A stretch of 64,000 nucleotides of DNA from NCBI GenBank assembly GCA_016280915.1, contig JAEEHQ010000094.1, positions 1-64,000 on the forward strand, written 5' to 3'. This document shows, in pieces, positions 30,012 to 39,512 of this stretch (positions are counted from its first letter, which is position 1; each line of letters opens with the position of its first letter). A model generated the notes under the pieces. That model searched no databases, was not told the DNA's origin, and was given only the letters and a program-made list of their open reading frames with translations. The position numbers were made by a program, and so were the translations under genes. The stretch comes from Bacteroidales bacterium. GTDB taxonomy: Bacteria > Bacteroidota > Bacteroidia > Bacteroidales > P3.

Positions 30012-32528
30012 TTAATCTTCGCCCTTCTTTTTCTTCTTGTCGTCATCGTCATCGTTGCCGTAACCATAGCCATAACCGTAGCCGTAGCCATAGCCATAAC
30101 CGTAGCCATAACCATAGCCATAACCGTAGCCATAACCGTAGCCATAACCGTAGCCATAGCCACCATAACGACGCTTAATCAGAGGAACGTCAGTCATGAT
30201 AATAGCCATGTTCTTGAACTTACCCTTGTCAGCCAGTTCCTGGATGAAGGGGAAGGAGCTCTTATTGAGATAGCCCACACGAGTGATGTAGGTGGTCAAG
30301 TCGGCACAATGGTTGATGATGGAGGAGTCAGCAACAATCTGAGCAGGCGTAGAGTCAAGAATAATGTAGTCATATTGAGGACGGAGGAAATCCACCAGAT
30401 TATCCATCTTGTCGTCAAGCAACAGCTGGGTGGCATTTGGCGGAGTCTTTTCGCAAACGATGTAGTCAAGACAGGGTGAAGTCTCGCTGTGCATAATGAT
30501 CTTAGACATATCCGTTTCTTTACCCAACATATAATGGATAAGACCGGTACGGTTGTTACGGTCGATGGTCTTAGACAAGCTACGTTTACGCAAGTCGCAG
30601 TCAACCAAGATGGTCCTCTTGCCCAAGTAAGCCAGCGAGAGGGCTAAGTTAAGAGCCACATAAGATTTACCCTCGCCAGGAACGGTGGAAACCGTCTGAA
30701 TGACTTTCTGACCATCTTTGAGGAAGAATGGTATGTTGGAATGTAATATTCGGAATGCCTCGGTGACCACATCGGTACCATTGGCAGTAACGATAATCTC
30801 ATCGTTGGCGCGAGCCTCGGGTTTCTGCGGAATTTCACCTAAGATAGGAATGGTGAGAGCCCTCTCGATGTCAGACTTAGAACGGAGTTTGACATTGAAG
30901 AAATTGATGCAGAACATGATAAGTGCGGGCAGCGCAGCACCAGCCAACAAGCCGACAAGGACATGCATCGACAGGTGGGGACCCAGATTGGAACGGGTGC
31001 CGGGCTCCACAACTTTGGCATTGGTGATCGTAACTGCCAAATTCATGGCATTCTCCTCACGCTTGCTCAACAGATATAGGTACAGCTCTTCCTTAATCTT
31101 CTGTTCACGAGTCACCTCATTAACAGCCTTGGTTTGGGTTGGCATAGCATAGGTCTGACCTTGAGCACGTGCCTCCTGAGATCTTGCGGTACGCAGACGG
31201 ACACTTACTGAGTTGACCAGATTGTCGACAGAAGAGATGATGTTGCTTCTGCCTGCCTCCATCTGCTGTACAAGATGACGAACCTGAGGGTTATTGGGAC
31301 CCGCATTGTTGAGGAGCTTGCGATACTGAAGCACCTGATTGTTGTACTGAGCAATCATTCCTTGCACACCACCATCGGATATACCCACATTGGCAGGTAT
31401 CAGTTCTTCCTTATTGGCAGGGTTTTTGAGATAATCCTTAATGGATTTAATCAACTGCAACTCGGCTTCCAAGCTATTGACCTCTTCGGAATAACGGGTA
31501 ACCGTCTGAAGAATAGCACCTGAAGCCGTATTCAAATCGGGCAGGCCCGAACTACGCTTTAACTGCTCAACTTGAGAGTCAACATCTTCCAACTGACCAG
31601 AAATAAGTGCAATACGTTCAGATACGAACTGTTCGGTCTTTTCTGCAATGGCCTTCTTATCGTTGATACCGTCTTCGTTATAGGCCACCACGATAGCATC
31701 CACAATCTCCTTAGCTCTCATCTCATTGTTGTCGGTGTAAACAATTGAAACGATAGAAGCCATTTTGTCAACACGAGAGACTGCGATTCCCCTTGCCAGC
31801 TGATAAGCCTTTGTCATGACAGGGACCTGATACATGAGGTATTCGACCCTATAATTCCGTTGGGAGAAATATTCAGTCTTGTCAATTGAGAATTCCACAT
31901 AACCCTCTTTGTCGATTTTCACACGGTCAGTATAATGAGCTTTGCCTGCTCTCTCCATCTTCATGCCGTTGATGGAGGCAACAGAATACTCATAACTATT
32001 CTGGTCGATAGGAGTCACGTTGACATAGAGATTCACCTCTGGAACCACATTGGGACTATCCTCATAAGGACGAGCGTACACCTTCATTTCGATGGGGCGG
32101 TCCTTATAATAAGAAACCTTCGTGAAAAGTCCATTGCGGTCACAACCTTTGTTCAAGTCAAGGTTTTCAACGACACTTCTGGTGATGGCCGTGGACTTGA
32201 TGAGGTATATTTCGTTCTCTAAGGAATGCCAACTATTGTCCATGCCCATGCTATTGAAGATGGCATCCATGTTACGGGACTGATACTTTCCTTGGTTCGA
32301 TTCATCGCGGACCAAAATGGTGGTAGTATACTCGTAGGACTTAGGTTTAGTCTTGTAAACCAAACCGGCAACCACCAAACAGATAAATAACGACAGGGCG
32401 AACCAATACCAGTTGTTGATAACTAGAAACACTATATCACGCAAGGAGATAGTGTTTTCAGTCTCTTGCTGATTCGCATTGCCTCCTTGGGCGTTTTGCG
32501 TGCTTCTTAATTGTTGTTGATTTTCCAT
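30012..32528 (-). CDS. wzc: Wzc-type polysaccharide co-polymerase and tyrosine autokinase with (Gly-Tyr)n tail
   Basis: An 838-residue inner-membrane protein. A polar N-terminus leads to a first membrane helix (NWYWFALSLFICLVVAGLVY), a long periplasmic Wzz/GNVR region with coiled coil (about 60-490), a second helix near LVGLLAGAALPALIMFCI, and a cytoplasmic BY-kinase. The kinase has Walker A STVPGEGKSYVALN, Walker A' ILVDCDLRKRSL and Walker B YIILDSTP. The C-terminus is unusual: about 17 Gly-Tyr pairs in a row, then Asp and Lys runs. In Wzc a C-terminal tyrosine cluster is autophosphorylated to control chain length, so this tail is the likely phosphorylation site. The coding DNA is a hexanucleotide-like repeat. 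It is paired with wza just upstream. Confidence 0.95.
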   Translation of the reverse strand: MENQQQLRSTQNAQGGNANQQETENTISLRDIVFLVINNWYWFALSLFICLVVAGLVYKTKPKSYEYTTTILVRDESNQGKYQSRNMDAIFNSMGMDNSWHSLENEIYLIKSTAITRSVVENLDLNKGCDRNGLFTKVSYYKDRPIEMKVYARPYEDSPNVVPEVNLYVNVTPIDQNSYEYSVASINGMKMERAGKAHYTDRVKIDKEGYVEFSIDKTEYFSQRNYRVEYLMYQVPVMTKAYQLARGIAVSRVDKMASIVSIVYTDNNEMRAKEIVDAIVVAYNEDGINDKKAIAEKTEQFVSERIALISGQLEDVDSQVEQLKRSSGLPDLNTASGAILQTVTRYSEEVNSLEAELQLIKSIKDYLKNPANKEELIPANVGISDGGVQGMIAQYNNQVLQYRKLLNNAGPNNPQVRHLVQQMEAGRSNIISSVDNLVNSVSVRLRTARSQEARAQGQTYAMPTQTKAVNEVTREQKIKEELYLYLLSKREENAMNLAVTITNAKVVEPGTRSNLGPHLSMHVLVGLLAGAALPALIMFCINFFNVKLRSKSDIERALTIPILGEIPQKPEARANDEIIVTANGTDVVTEAFRILHSNIPFFLKDGQKVIQTVSTVPGEGKSYVALNLALSLAYLGKRTILVDCDLRKRSLSKTIDRNNRTGLIHYMLGKETDMSKIIMHSETSPCLDYIVCEKTPPNATQLLLDDKMDNLVDFLRPQYDYIILDSTPAQIVADSSIINHCADLTTYITRVGYLNKSSFPFIQELADKGKFKNMAIIMTDVPLIKRRYGGYGYGYGYGYGYGYGYGYGYGYGYGYGYGYGYGYGNDDDDDKKKKKGED
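30058..30165. repeat. microsatellite-like repeat encoding (Gly-Tyr)n
   Basis: About 17 alternations of Gly and Tyr codons (read on + as taacc, tagcc, taaccg and variants) form an in-frame tandem repeat of 6-bp units inside the wzc end. Such DNA can gain or lose units by slippage without breaking the frame. Confidence 0.9.
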
Positions 32529-32552
32529 ATGTTGTACTTTTTATTTTCTGAC

Positions 32553-33377
32553 TTAATTCTTGTCCATATAGTACCTAGACAGGATATAGTAGTAGAACAC
32601 CGAAGAGAGCACAGAAACAATCGACACGGCACTCGAGATATAGGTCATCGTCATAGGATCGCGCTCGGCATTCTTCTTCTTACGCATGTTGGGCTCCACA
32701 TAAACCACATCGTTCTGGTGCAAATAGTAGTATGGGGAGTCAAAAACAGACTTGGAAGAAAGGTCGATTTCGCCAATGGTACGCACCCCGTTCTCCTCAC
32801 GGATGACAGTCACATTGTGACGTTGTCCATAGATGGTGAGGTCGCCCACCATACTCAATGCCTCGAAGATGGTGAGGCGCTCGCCAGCGACAACCAACTG
32901 ACCCGGACGAGTTACATCACCCAGAACACAAACCTTAAAGTTCATCAGTTTGACGGTGACCACAGGATCGGTAATGTGGCCCTGACTGATGAGCTGCTTT
33001 TCAATCAAAGCTGCCAATTCGTTGTGTGTAAGACCAACCACATGTATTTTTCCTAAAACGGGGAAGATAATGTCACCATCATGGTTAACCAGATAGCCGG
33101 AAACCACCGAGTTGCCAGAATTCATAACGGTTCCGTTTGTCGTAACGACAATCTTATTGGTCTCCTGATTAAACTGGATGGTCGACTCTGGGGTTTCACT
33201 CTGCACATAGATACTCAGCAAGTCATTTGCCTGAATACCACCAGAGAACTGACCCTTTAGTGCAAAAGCAGAATCACGTTGTGCATCGGCGATGTAGGCA
33301 ATTTCTTCAGCAGGTTTGCATGATGCGAACATCAATGCAAACGCAATTGCGCCAAAAAATAATTTATTTATTTTCAT
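32553..33377 (-). CDS. wza: Wza-type polysaccharide export lipoprotein
   Basis: A 274-residue outer-membrane lipoprotein. The lipobox is MFASC after a hydrophobic signal (KLFFGAIAFALMFASC). It has the poly_export/SLBB pattern ANDLLSIYVQSETPES, GDIIFPVLGKIHVVGLTHNEL, VCVLGDVTRPGQL, and a C-terminal membrane helix (MTYISSAVSIVSVLSSVFYYYI). It forms the export channel partner of the adjacent Wzc kinase. The start MKINK at 33377 or the ATG 6 bases upstream are both possible. It is the first gene of the transcript, with a -7 element at 33456-33463 and a hairpin in its leader. Confidence 0.93.
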   Translation of the reverse strand: MKINKLFFGAIAFALMFASCKPAEEIAYIADAQRDSAFALKGQFSGGIQANDLLSIYVQSETPESTIQFNQETNKIVVTTNGTVMNSGNSVVSGYLVNHDGDIIFPVLGKIHVVGLTHNELAALIEKQLISQGHITDPVVTVKLMNFKVCVLGDVTRPGQLVVAGERLTIFEALSMVGDLTIYGQRHNVTVIREENGVRTIGEIDLSSKSVFDSPYYYLHQNDVVYVEPNMRKKKNAERDPMTMTYISSAVSIVSVLSSVFYYYILSRYYMDKN

Positions 33378-33420
33378 ATACATTATATTTTATTTCATTA
33401 AAAATCAACCCACTAATAAA

Positions 33421-33440
33421 ATGTCATATTTTCATGACAT
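33421..33440. promoter_or_regulatory. inverted repeat in the wza leader
   Basis: ATGTCAT-ATTTTC-ATGACAT is a perfect 7-bp dyad with a 6-base loop. It lies between the putative wza transcription start (near 33449) and the start codon, so it is either an operator or a leader hairpin. Confidence 0.5.
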
Positions 33441-33455
33441 CTAAAGTGTGATTTG

Positions 33456-33463
33456 CAAAGATA
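33456..33463 (-). promoter_or_regulatory. -7 element of the wza-wzc-rfb transcript
   Basis: TATCTTTG on the minus strand. A TTTG lies 16 bp further upstream, shorter than the usual 19-21 bp spacing. Confidence 0.5.
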
Positions 33464-33511
33464 CTAATTTTTTTCATGACAAATTATTTTTTTCCGCCTA
33501 AAACAATTTTT

Positions 33512-33544
33512 TTTGTGATAATAGGGAAAAAAAATGTACTTTTG
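33512..33544 (+). promoter_or_regulatory. promoter of the MurU-like gene
   Basis: TTTG at 33512-33515, 21 bp, then TACTTTTG at 33537-33544, a good Bacteroidota promoter. The leader before the ATG at 33574 is about 23 bases. It is divergent from the wza promoter, less than 50 bp apart. Confidence 0.7.
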
Positions 33545-33573
33545 CATCAAGTAAAGAAGCACAAAATACATCT

Positions 33574-34296
33574 ATGCAAGCATTCATTCTCGCAGCAGGA
33601 CTGGGCACTAGGCTGCAGCCCTTGACCAACCACCTACCTAAAGCCTTGGTACAAGTGCAGGGACAGCCTTTGCTCAAAATAGCTATCGACAACCTCGTCC
33701 GACAGGGTGTGACCCATATAGTGGTCAACGTTCACCATTTTGCCGACATGGTATGCAATTACCTGCAGAACCAACATTGGGATATTCCCATCTCCATCTC
33801 CGACGAACGAGGGCAACTACTCGATACAGGCGGAGGCCTAAAGAAAGCCTCTCCCCTTTTCTCAAAGGACGACCCTATTCTAATCTATAATGTCGATATA
33901 TTGTCGCATCTTGATCTCTCAAAACTCTTGAGAAAACATACTGATTCCATGGCTCTTGCAACACTTGTCGTAAGTCAAAGAGCCACGTCACGCTACTTAT
34001 TGTTCGACACCCATGAACAACTGATTGGTTGGGAAAATAAACAAACAGGTGAAGCCAAATGGGTTCATTCGGTTGCTGAAAATTATCTCGAATTAGCCTT
34101 CGACGGCATTGCCCTGATAGATCCCCAACTACTCGAACTACTTCCTCCTTCCGACACTCCCTATTCTATCATTCCCTCCTATCTCGAAATCGCCAAAAAC
34201 CATAGTATCAACTACTTCGAACTAAATCCTAAAGATTGGCTCGATGTTGGAAAACCCCAAACCCTCTCACAAGCACAGCAATGGAAACTTTTCTAA
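33574..34296 (+). CDS. MurU-like sugar-phosphate nucleotidyltransferase
   Basis: A 240-residue enzyme with the N-terminal signature AFILAAGLGTRLQPLTNHLPKAL, then VVNVHHFADM, DERGQLLDTGGGL and YNVDILSHLDL. The short length and the HHxAD and DTGGGL motifs match MurU, which couples UTP to N-acetylmuramate-1-phosphate in cell-wall recycling. Other sugar nucleotidyltransferases of this size cannot be excluded. Its end overlaps the next gene by 16 bp. Confidence 0.85.
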   Translation: MQAFILAAGLGTRLQPLTNHLPKALVQVQGQPLLKIAIDNLVRQGVTHIVVNVHHFADMVCNYLQNQHWDIPISISDERGQLLDTGGGLKKASPLFSKDDPILIYNVDILSHLDLSKLLRKHTDSMALATLVVSQRATSRYLLFDTHEQLIGWENKQTGEAKWVHSVAENYLELAFDGIALIDPQLLELLPPSDTPYSIIPSYLEIAKNHSINYFELNPKDWLDVGKPQTLSQAQQWKLF

Positions 34297-37106
34297 CCGA
34301 AGTAGCACACACACTTCTGAACGAACACCCTGACGACCTTGACCAAGTAACTGTCGTATTCAACAACCAACGTTCTGGGCTGTTCCTTCGACGTCAATTC
34401 GCTTCAATGTGCGAAAAGCCCCTCTTTTTGCCCCGAATCATCGGAATAGACGAACTGATTGCCGAGCTGGGTGGGTTGGAAATTGTTCCCAACGAATTCC
34501 TGCTGTTCGAGCTCTTCGACATCCATCGCCAACTGGGTGGTGAAACAAGAAAATTCATTACCTTTGAGGAATTCATTTCCTTTGGCGACATGATGCTTGC
34601 CGACTTTTCCGAAATTGATCTCTATTGTGTTGATGCCCAGCAGCTTTTCAGCAATCTTCATGAGCTGAAAGCCATTGGCGAGTGGGATGTAGAAACAGGC
34701 AGACTCACCCCATTCCAGCAAAAGTATATAGAATTCTATAAGTCGCTCTACTTATACTACGACCACCTGCACCAACGTCTTATCTCTCAGCACAAAGCCT
34801 ATAGTGGCATGGCTTACCGACATGTGGCCGAAAACATCGAGCAACTGGCCACAAAAATCAATGGAACGCAATTCTATTTTGTCGGCTTTAACGCATTGTC
34901 TACCAGCGAACACACCATCATCCGACACTACACCAGAGCAGGACTTGGCAAACTCATTACAGATGGGGATGCCTATTACATAGAAGACAAAGCACAGGAA
35001 GCTAGTCACTTTCTCAGAAAGTACCAGAATGGCGATATTCCCATACCCAAAGAATATCCTGACCACTTTTTACAGAGCCACAAGCATATCACCATCGTCA
35101 GCTGTCCTGAGAACGTCCTTCAATGCAAATACGTTGGAAAACTTATTTCCAATCAGATAGCTTCCTCTCAAACCATCGAGCATACTGCCGTAGTATTGGC
35201 AGACGAGTCGCTACTTCTGCCCACCCTGAATTCCCTACCGCAAGAAGTCAAGACAGCCAATGCGACAATGGGCTACCCTTTCGTAAACACAGCTGTGCAT
35301 TCATTGATGATGAAGCTATTCTCCCTTCAGCAACGACGCCGCAAAGAACTATTCTACCATCAAGACATATTAGACTTCCTGTCGGACCAATATATCTGCA
35401 AAACTCTTGGAATCAACAATATTCATTACAAACTAAGTCAGTTACTATCCAACAATCACATCATCTATGCCGGGCAGGAAGAAATCATCACCTTATGCAA
35501 AACTATGGGGTGTGACCCCTCATTGTTGCTCGACATCCTATCAAAGGAAATTCCTACGCCCGAACGATTTCTCGAACAAAGTAGAAGGCTCGTCAATACC
35601 CTATATGCCTCTGGGGCATTTGACAGCAACACCAAAGAAAAAGAGGCGCTGGCATGTCTGCTACAAATCATAGATTATTTTATTGATTTACAAGAAAAAT
35701 ATCACTTTGTCGACAATCTCAATATCCTCCTAAAAATCTATACCCGACTTGCCAAAAGACGCTCGGTTGCCTTCTATGGCGAACCACTTCAGGGCTTGCA
35801 GATATTAGGTGTGCTTGAAACCCGTAACCTCGACTTCAAACGTGTCATTCTCGTTTCAGCCAATGAGGGCACTTTACCTTCGGGCAGAACCGCTAATACC
35901 CTTATTCCATACAATTTGAAGAGAGCATTCGGCATTCCTACATTTCACGAAAAAGATGCTGTCTATGCCTATAATTTCTATCGCCTCCTCCAACGAGCCG
36001 ACGAAATATACTTGCTCTACAACACCGAGTCCGATGGCATGGGGAAAGGTTCGCCAAGTCGTTTTATCCTGCAGGTTCGCCGCGAATTGGCCGAACGTTA
36101 TCCCAACAACATTACACTCCACGAAGAGGTTCTTTCTGCAGACAACTCAACTAACATAGAATCAAACACTTTATCGCATCAGAAAGACCCGCTAACCATA
36201 CAACGGCTCAAAGAAATGGCCGAAAAAGGTTTCTCCCCGTCTGCACTCAACAAATATAGGAACTGCCCTCTCAAATTCTATTTCGAGAACGTTCTTGGAA
36301 TCAAAGAGATTGACCAAGTGAATGAAGACCTCGAACAAAACGAACTCGGCACCCACATCCACGCCATCCTCCAAACCATTTATACCAAAGGAATTGGACA
36401 ACCTGTCCAGATAAACGAGCTGCAACAAGCGCTTACGGATTTGGATAGCCTGTTGAAGGCCGAATTCGACAAAGATTTCCAGCATGGGCGTAGTCATGAG
36501 GGTAGGAATCATTTCTTGGAATCTGTTGCCAAAACCCAAATTACCAATTTCCTACAAAGCGAAATTAAGAACATTGAGAAAGGTGACGAATTAACCATTA
36601 TTGAGCTCGAGAAGCCGCTGTCGCATCAATTAGCCATAGAGACGGCCGAAGGCACAACAAGCGTAAACATTGCCGGAATTGCCGACCGTATTGATTTGTG
36701 CAACGGAACCATCCGCGTACTTGACTACAAATCCGGCAAGGTTGAAGAAAAAGACCTGCGAGTGAAAGATGCGGAACCCAATTGGGCAGAAGTGTCTGAC
36801 AAATGGTTCCAGGTCATGCTGTACACCTGGCTATTCCATTACGAAAAGCAAAGCCCAATCCAACACCGAGCTGGTATCATACCCCTCAGCCATCTTCACT
36901 CTAAAATCCTGCTGGCTGAATGGGAAGGGGCGGATTACATGACCGAGAACCATCTTTCCACCTTCGAAGATATTCTCAAGGAAATCGTCTCCGATATTCT
37001 CAACCCCAAAATTCCATTCATAGCCAACACGGATAGCAAAATGTGTAGCTATTGCCCTTTTGCCGAAACCTGTAACTTGGAAAGTAATAACCGCCCAAAC
37101 AACTAA
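34281..37106 (+). CDS. AddB-like PD-(D/E)XK nuclease with inactive helicase region
   Basis: A 941-residue protein. The N-terminal two thirds resemble an inactivated superfamily 1 helicase (LDQVTVVFNNQRSGLFLRRQFA, FVGFNALSTSEHTIIRHY, LLVLETRN-type segment GVLETRNLDFKRVILVSANEGTLPSG). The C-terminal part is a RecB-type nuclease domain with SPSALNKYRNCPLKFYFE, VLDYKSGKVEEKD (catalytic D and K) and a final cysteine cluster CSYCPFAETC that likely holds an iron-sulfur cluster, as in AddB. The role is double-strand break end processing for recombination. The start at 34281 (METFLTEVA) is chosen over an upstream reading. It is coupled to the MurU-like gene. No AddA partner is adjacent. Confidence 0.88.
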   Translation: METFLTEVAHTLLNEHPDDLDQVTVVFNNQRSGLFLRRQFASMCEKPLFLPRIIGIDELIAELGGLEIVPNEFLLFELFDIHRQLGGETRKFITFEEFISFGDMMLADFSEIDLYCVDAQQLFSNLHELKAIGEWDVETGRLTPFQQKYIEFYKSLYLYYDHLHQRLISQHKAYSGMAYRHVAENIEQLATKINGTQFYFVGFNALSTSEHTIIRHYTRAGLGKLITDGDAYYIEDKAQEASHFLRKYQNGDIPIPKEYPDHFLQSHKHITIVSCPENVLQCKYVGKLISNQIASSQTIEHTAVVLADESLLLPTLNSLPQEVKTANATMGYPFVNTAVHSLMMKLFSLQQRRRKELFYHQDILDFLSDQYICKTLGINNIHYKLSQLLSNNHIIYAGQEEIITLCKTMGCDPSLLLDILSKEIPTPERFLEQSRRLVNTLYASGAFDSNTKEKEALACLLQIIDYFIDLQEKYHFVDNLNILLKIYTRLAKRRSVAFYGEPLQGLQILGVLETRNLDFKRVILVSANEGTLPSGRTANTLIPYNLKRAFGIPTFHEKDAVYAYNFYRLLQRADEIYLLYNTESDGMGKGSPSRFILQVRRELAERYPNNITLHEEVLSADNSTNIESNTLSHQKDPLTIQRLKEMAEKGFSPSALNKYRNCPLKFYFENVLGIKEIDQVNEDLEQNELGTHIHAILQTIYTKGIGQPVQINELQQALTDLDSLLKAEFDKDFQHGRSHEGRNHFLESVAKTQITNFLQSEIKNIEKGDELTIIELEKPLSHQLAIETAEGTTSVNIAGIADRIDLCNGTIRVLDYKSGKVEEKDLRVKDAEPNWAEVSDKWFQVMLYTWLFHYEKQSPIQHRAGIIPLSHLHSKILLAEWEGADYMTENHLSTFEDILKEIVSDILNPKIPFIANTDSKMCSYCPFAETCNLESNNRPNN

Positions 37107-37608
37107 AGGCCAAACCAAATCCTTGTCGTGGTCATTCATGCCTTTTCGTAGAATAATCAGAAGACATTTTACACTCATGCCTATTGCAACTCACACAATC
37201 CCCACGACTGATTACTAATCAGACATAAACCCTAATATCCGATTGGGGACAACTCCACCCCGCCGAGGCCGTAACTGCGCCGTAAGTTGTATGTAACTGC
37301 TCCATTTATATTATATTTCGCTTAGGTTTAGATTTTATTTATATTAGAAAAGATAAACTAAATATAAACAAAATGTAATACAAACCTAATCTAAATGTAA
37401 TCTAAATAATGGATTATTAAACACCCAACAATGGGTTTACAATCAGTTCTTTGTCAGAATAGTGCGTTCGGCAAAAGAAAAAAATTGCACATTCAAAAAA
37501 AACTTTGTATCTTTGCAGATTGATAATAAAACGCCCTTGCTTATGGCAATTGGGCTCAATGTATTGATTTATATTTTAATGCGAAATAATAAATATATAA
37601 ACATAAAG
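37107..37608. other. intergenic region with promoter for the OmpA/TPR lipoprotein gene
   Basis: 500 bp without a gene. The left half is mixed in composition. The stretch 37315-37410 is AT-rich with repeated taatctaaatg-like words, and the only clear signal is the promoter at 37485-37515. Confidence 0.5.
37485..37515 (+). promoter_or_regulatory. promoter of the OmpA/TPR lipoprotein gene
   Basis: TTG at 37485-37487, 20 bp, then TATCTTTG at 37508-37515. The leader would be about 90 bases to the ATG at 37609, which excludes the longer reading from 37462. Confidence 0.65.
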
Positions 37609-39438
37609 ATGAGAAAAGCTCTATTAACTCTCCTCGTGGCTGCAGCAGTCGTTTTTTCTGGCTGCAGCGGCTTGTCCAAGATGAAGCGTAACAGCGGTAA
37701 AATACGCTATCAGGCCGTTCCAGACCCCGTTGAGGTCCGTGATGAAAAAGTAGTGGTAAATTTCACAGCTTCTGTTCCTGCCAAGTATTTCGACAAAGGT
37801 GTCGCTCTCTTCATCCAACCCGTTTTCACATGGGAAGGTGGCTCTACTCCTTTGGACCCCATTACTGTTAAGGGCGAGAATGTTTCTGGTCCTGGCAGCA
37901 CCATCAACTATACCACAGGAGGTCGTTTCACCTACAACGATGCCCTCGACTACAAGCCTGGTATGGAGACCGGCAGAGTGACCCTTGCCCCCGTTGGATA
38001 TAAGACCTCCACCGTGGATGACGAGGCTCTTTTTGCCGACGAGATTGTTAACCAACACAAAGGGGTTACCTTCCCCACCGTGCTGATTTCCGACGGAGTG
38101 AACATCACCACCGAATGGATTGACATCCGCGGCAACATATCTATCGCCCCACTCAACTACAATAAAAAACAGGGTGTTGTAGAAACTGCCGACATCTATT
38201 TCCCCAACGGTACCTCCATTCTTGATTGGAATTTCGATATGAACGTGCGTTTTGATGCACAATATACCGTCAACGACTTGAAACGCATCATGCTTGAGAA
38301 TGGTCTTCCCAAACAGATTACCATCACGGGTTGGGCATCGCCAGAAGGCGAAGAGACCGCCAATGTGGGTGTTTCGAAGAATCGTGCCGACATAGCCACG
38401 AACGAGCTCCGCCGCGTCCTGGACGACGTACTTACCGTGATGGCTCGTCGCGCAAAGGTAAAACCCCAAGACCTCGAATATTACAAACACGAGCAATTGA
38501 AGAAAATGGTTATCACCACCCGCTCCGCTGGTGAAGACTGGGTACATTTTGTCGTAATGGTCGAAGAAAGCAACATTCAAGACCGCCATGCTATCGTCAA
38601 CGTGGTTGAAACCCAACAGAACCTTGTGAAACGTGAGCAAATGATTAAGAACTACTCCGTCACCTACCCTCAACTTGAACGCGACATCTTCCCCAACCTC
38701 CGCCGTGCACAGATTGCCCTCTATTACTCCGAAGCCCGCCAGACAGATGTCGAACTGGCCAAACAGGCAACCCTCAATCCCTCAAAGCTTTCCTATGACG
38801 AACTCATGTATGCCGCATACATCAACTATAACTACGATACCAAGATGAAGTACTACAAATGGGCCACCGAGAACCACAGCAACGAATGGGGTGCTTGGAA
38901 CAACGCTGGCGCCATTGCCTTCTATTTGGGCGACTACGATGAGGCCGAACGCTATCTGAAGGTGGCACGTGACATCAACCCCCACAACCCCGACGTGCTC
39001 AACAACACCGGTCTGCTCTGCCTTGCTCAGAAAGACTACACTTTGGCCAAGTACTATTTTGAAGAAGCCAAACGTCAAGGCAGTTCCGATGCCGATGACA
39101 ATATTGTTATTCTCAACCTCAAACGCGGCAACTACGAAGAAGCTCAGAAGCTGATGAAGGGCACCTCCTGCAGCTATAACCTGGCTTTCGCCCAACTGCA
39201 GAATGACGAAACCGATGCATGCATCAGAACCCTCAACTGCTGCCTTGACCAAACTGCCGAAGTCAACTATCTCCGTGCCGTGGCATACTCACGTCTTGGC
39301 GACAAAGAGAACTGCCTCAAGAACTTGCAGGCCTCTGTCGACATGGAATATGACTACAAGCGCAAAGCTGCCGTAGATGTGGAATTTAGACAATATTGGG
39401 ATGACGAAGATTTTAAATTGGTCATCAAACTCTACTAA
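37609..39438 (+). CDS. lipoprotein with OmpA-like and TPR regions (609 aa)
   Basis: An exported lipoprotein. The signal is MRKALLTLLVAAAVVFSGC with lipobox FSGC (Cys19). A beta-rich region follows to about residue 200. About 200-310 resembles an OmpA-type peptidoglycan-binding domain (NGTSILDWNFDMN, ITGWASPEGEETANVGVSKNRAD), and the C-terminal part is a set of TPR units (AWNNAGAIAFYLGDYDEAERYLKVARDINPHNPDVLNNTG). This matches a group of Bacteroidota cell-envelope proteins of unknown exact role. It has its own promoter and a clear terminator, so it is a single-gene unit. Confidence 0.88.
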   Translation: MRKALLTLLVAAAVVFSGCSGLSKMKRNSGKIRYQAVPDPVEVRDEKVVVNFTASVPAKYFDKGVALFIQPVFTWEGGSTPLDPITVKGENVSGPGSTINYTTGGRFTYNDALDYKPGMETGRVTLAPVGYKTSTVDDEALFADEIVNQHKGVTFPTVLISDGVNITTEWIDIRGNISIAPLNYNKKQGVVETADIYFPNGTSILDWNFDMNVRFDAQYTVNDLKRIMLENGLPKQITITGWASPEGEETANVGVSKNRADIATNELRRVLDDVLTVMARRAKVKPQDLEYYKHEQLKKMVITTRSAGEDWVHFVVMVEESNIQDRHAIVNVVETQQNLVKREQMIKNYSVTYPQLERDIFPNLRRAQIALYYSEARQTDVELAKQATLNPSKLSYDELMYAAYINYNYDTKMKYYKWATENHSNEWGAWNNAGAIAFYLGDYDEAERYLKVARDINPHNPDVLNNTGLLCLAQKDYTLAKYYFEEAKRQGSSDADDNIVILNLKRGNYEEAQKLMKGTSCSYNLAFAQLQNDETDACIRTLNCCLDQTAEVNYLRAVAYSRLGDKENCLKNLQASVDMEYDYKRKAAVDVEFRQYWDDEDFKLVIKLY

Positions 39439-39465
39439 TTGATTTTTCCTGAAAAAATATTAAGG

Positions 39466-39500
39466 ATGTAGGAATCTCAACAATTCCTACATTCTTTTTT
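39466..39500 (+). terminator. intrinsic terminator after the OmpA/TPR gene
   Basis: A perfect 10-bp stem (ATGTAGGAAT with ATTCCTACAT) and 7-base loop are followed by TCTTTTTT. It lies 28 bp after the stop codon. Confidence 0.9.
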
Positions 39501-39512
39501 AATAAGGCTCCT

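Noticed and set aside
29994-30479. 161-codon + strand frame with long Ile-Ala-Val-Thr runs
   Set aside because: It is the antisense reading of the Gly-Tyr repeat in wzc, not a membrane protein.
37462-37608. 49-codon N-terminal extension of the OmpA/TPR lipoprotein
   Set aside because: It begins before the promoter at 37485-37515, and it would place the lipoprotein signal in the middle of the chain.
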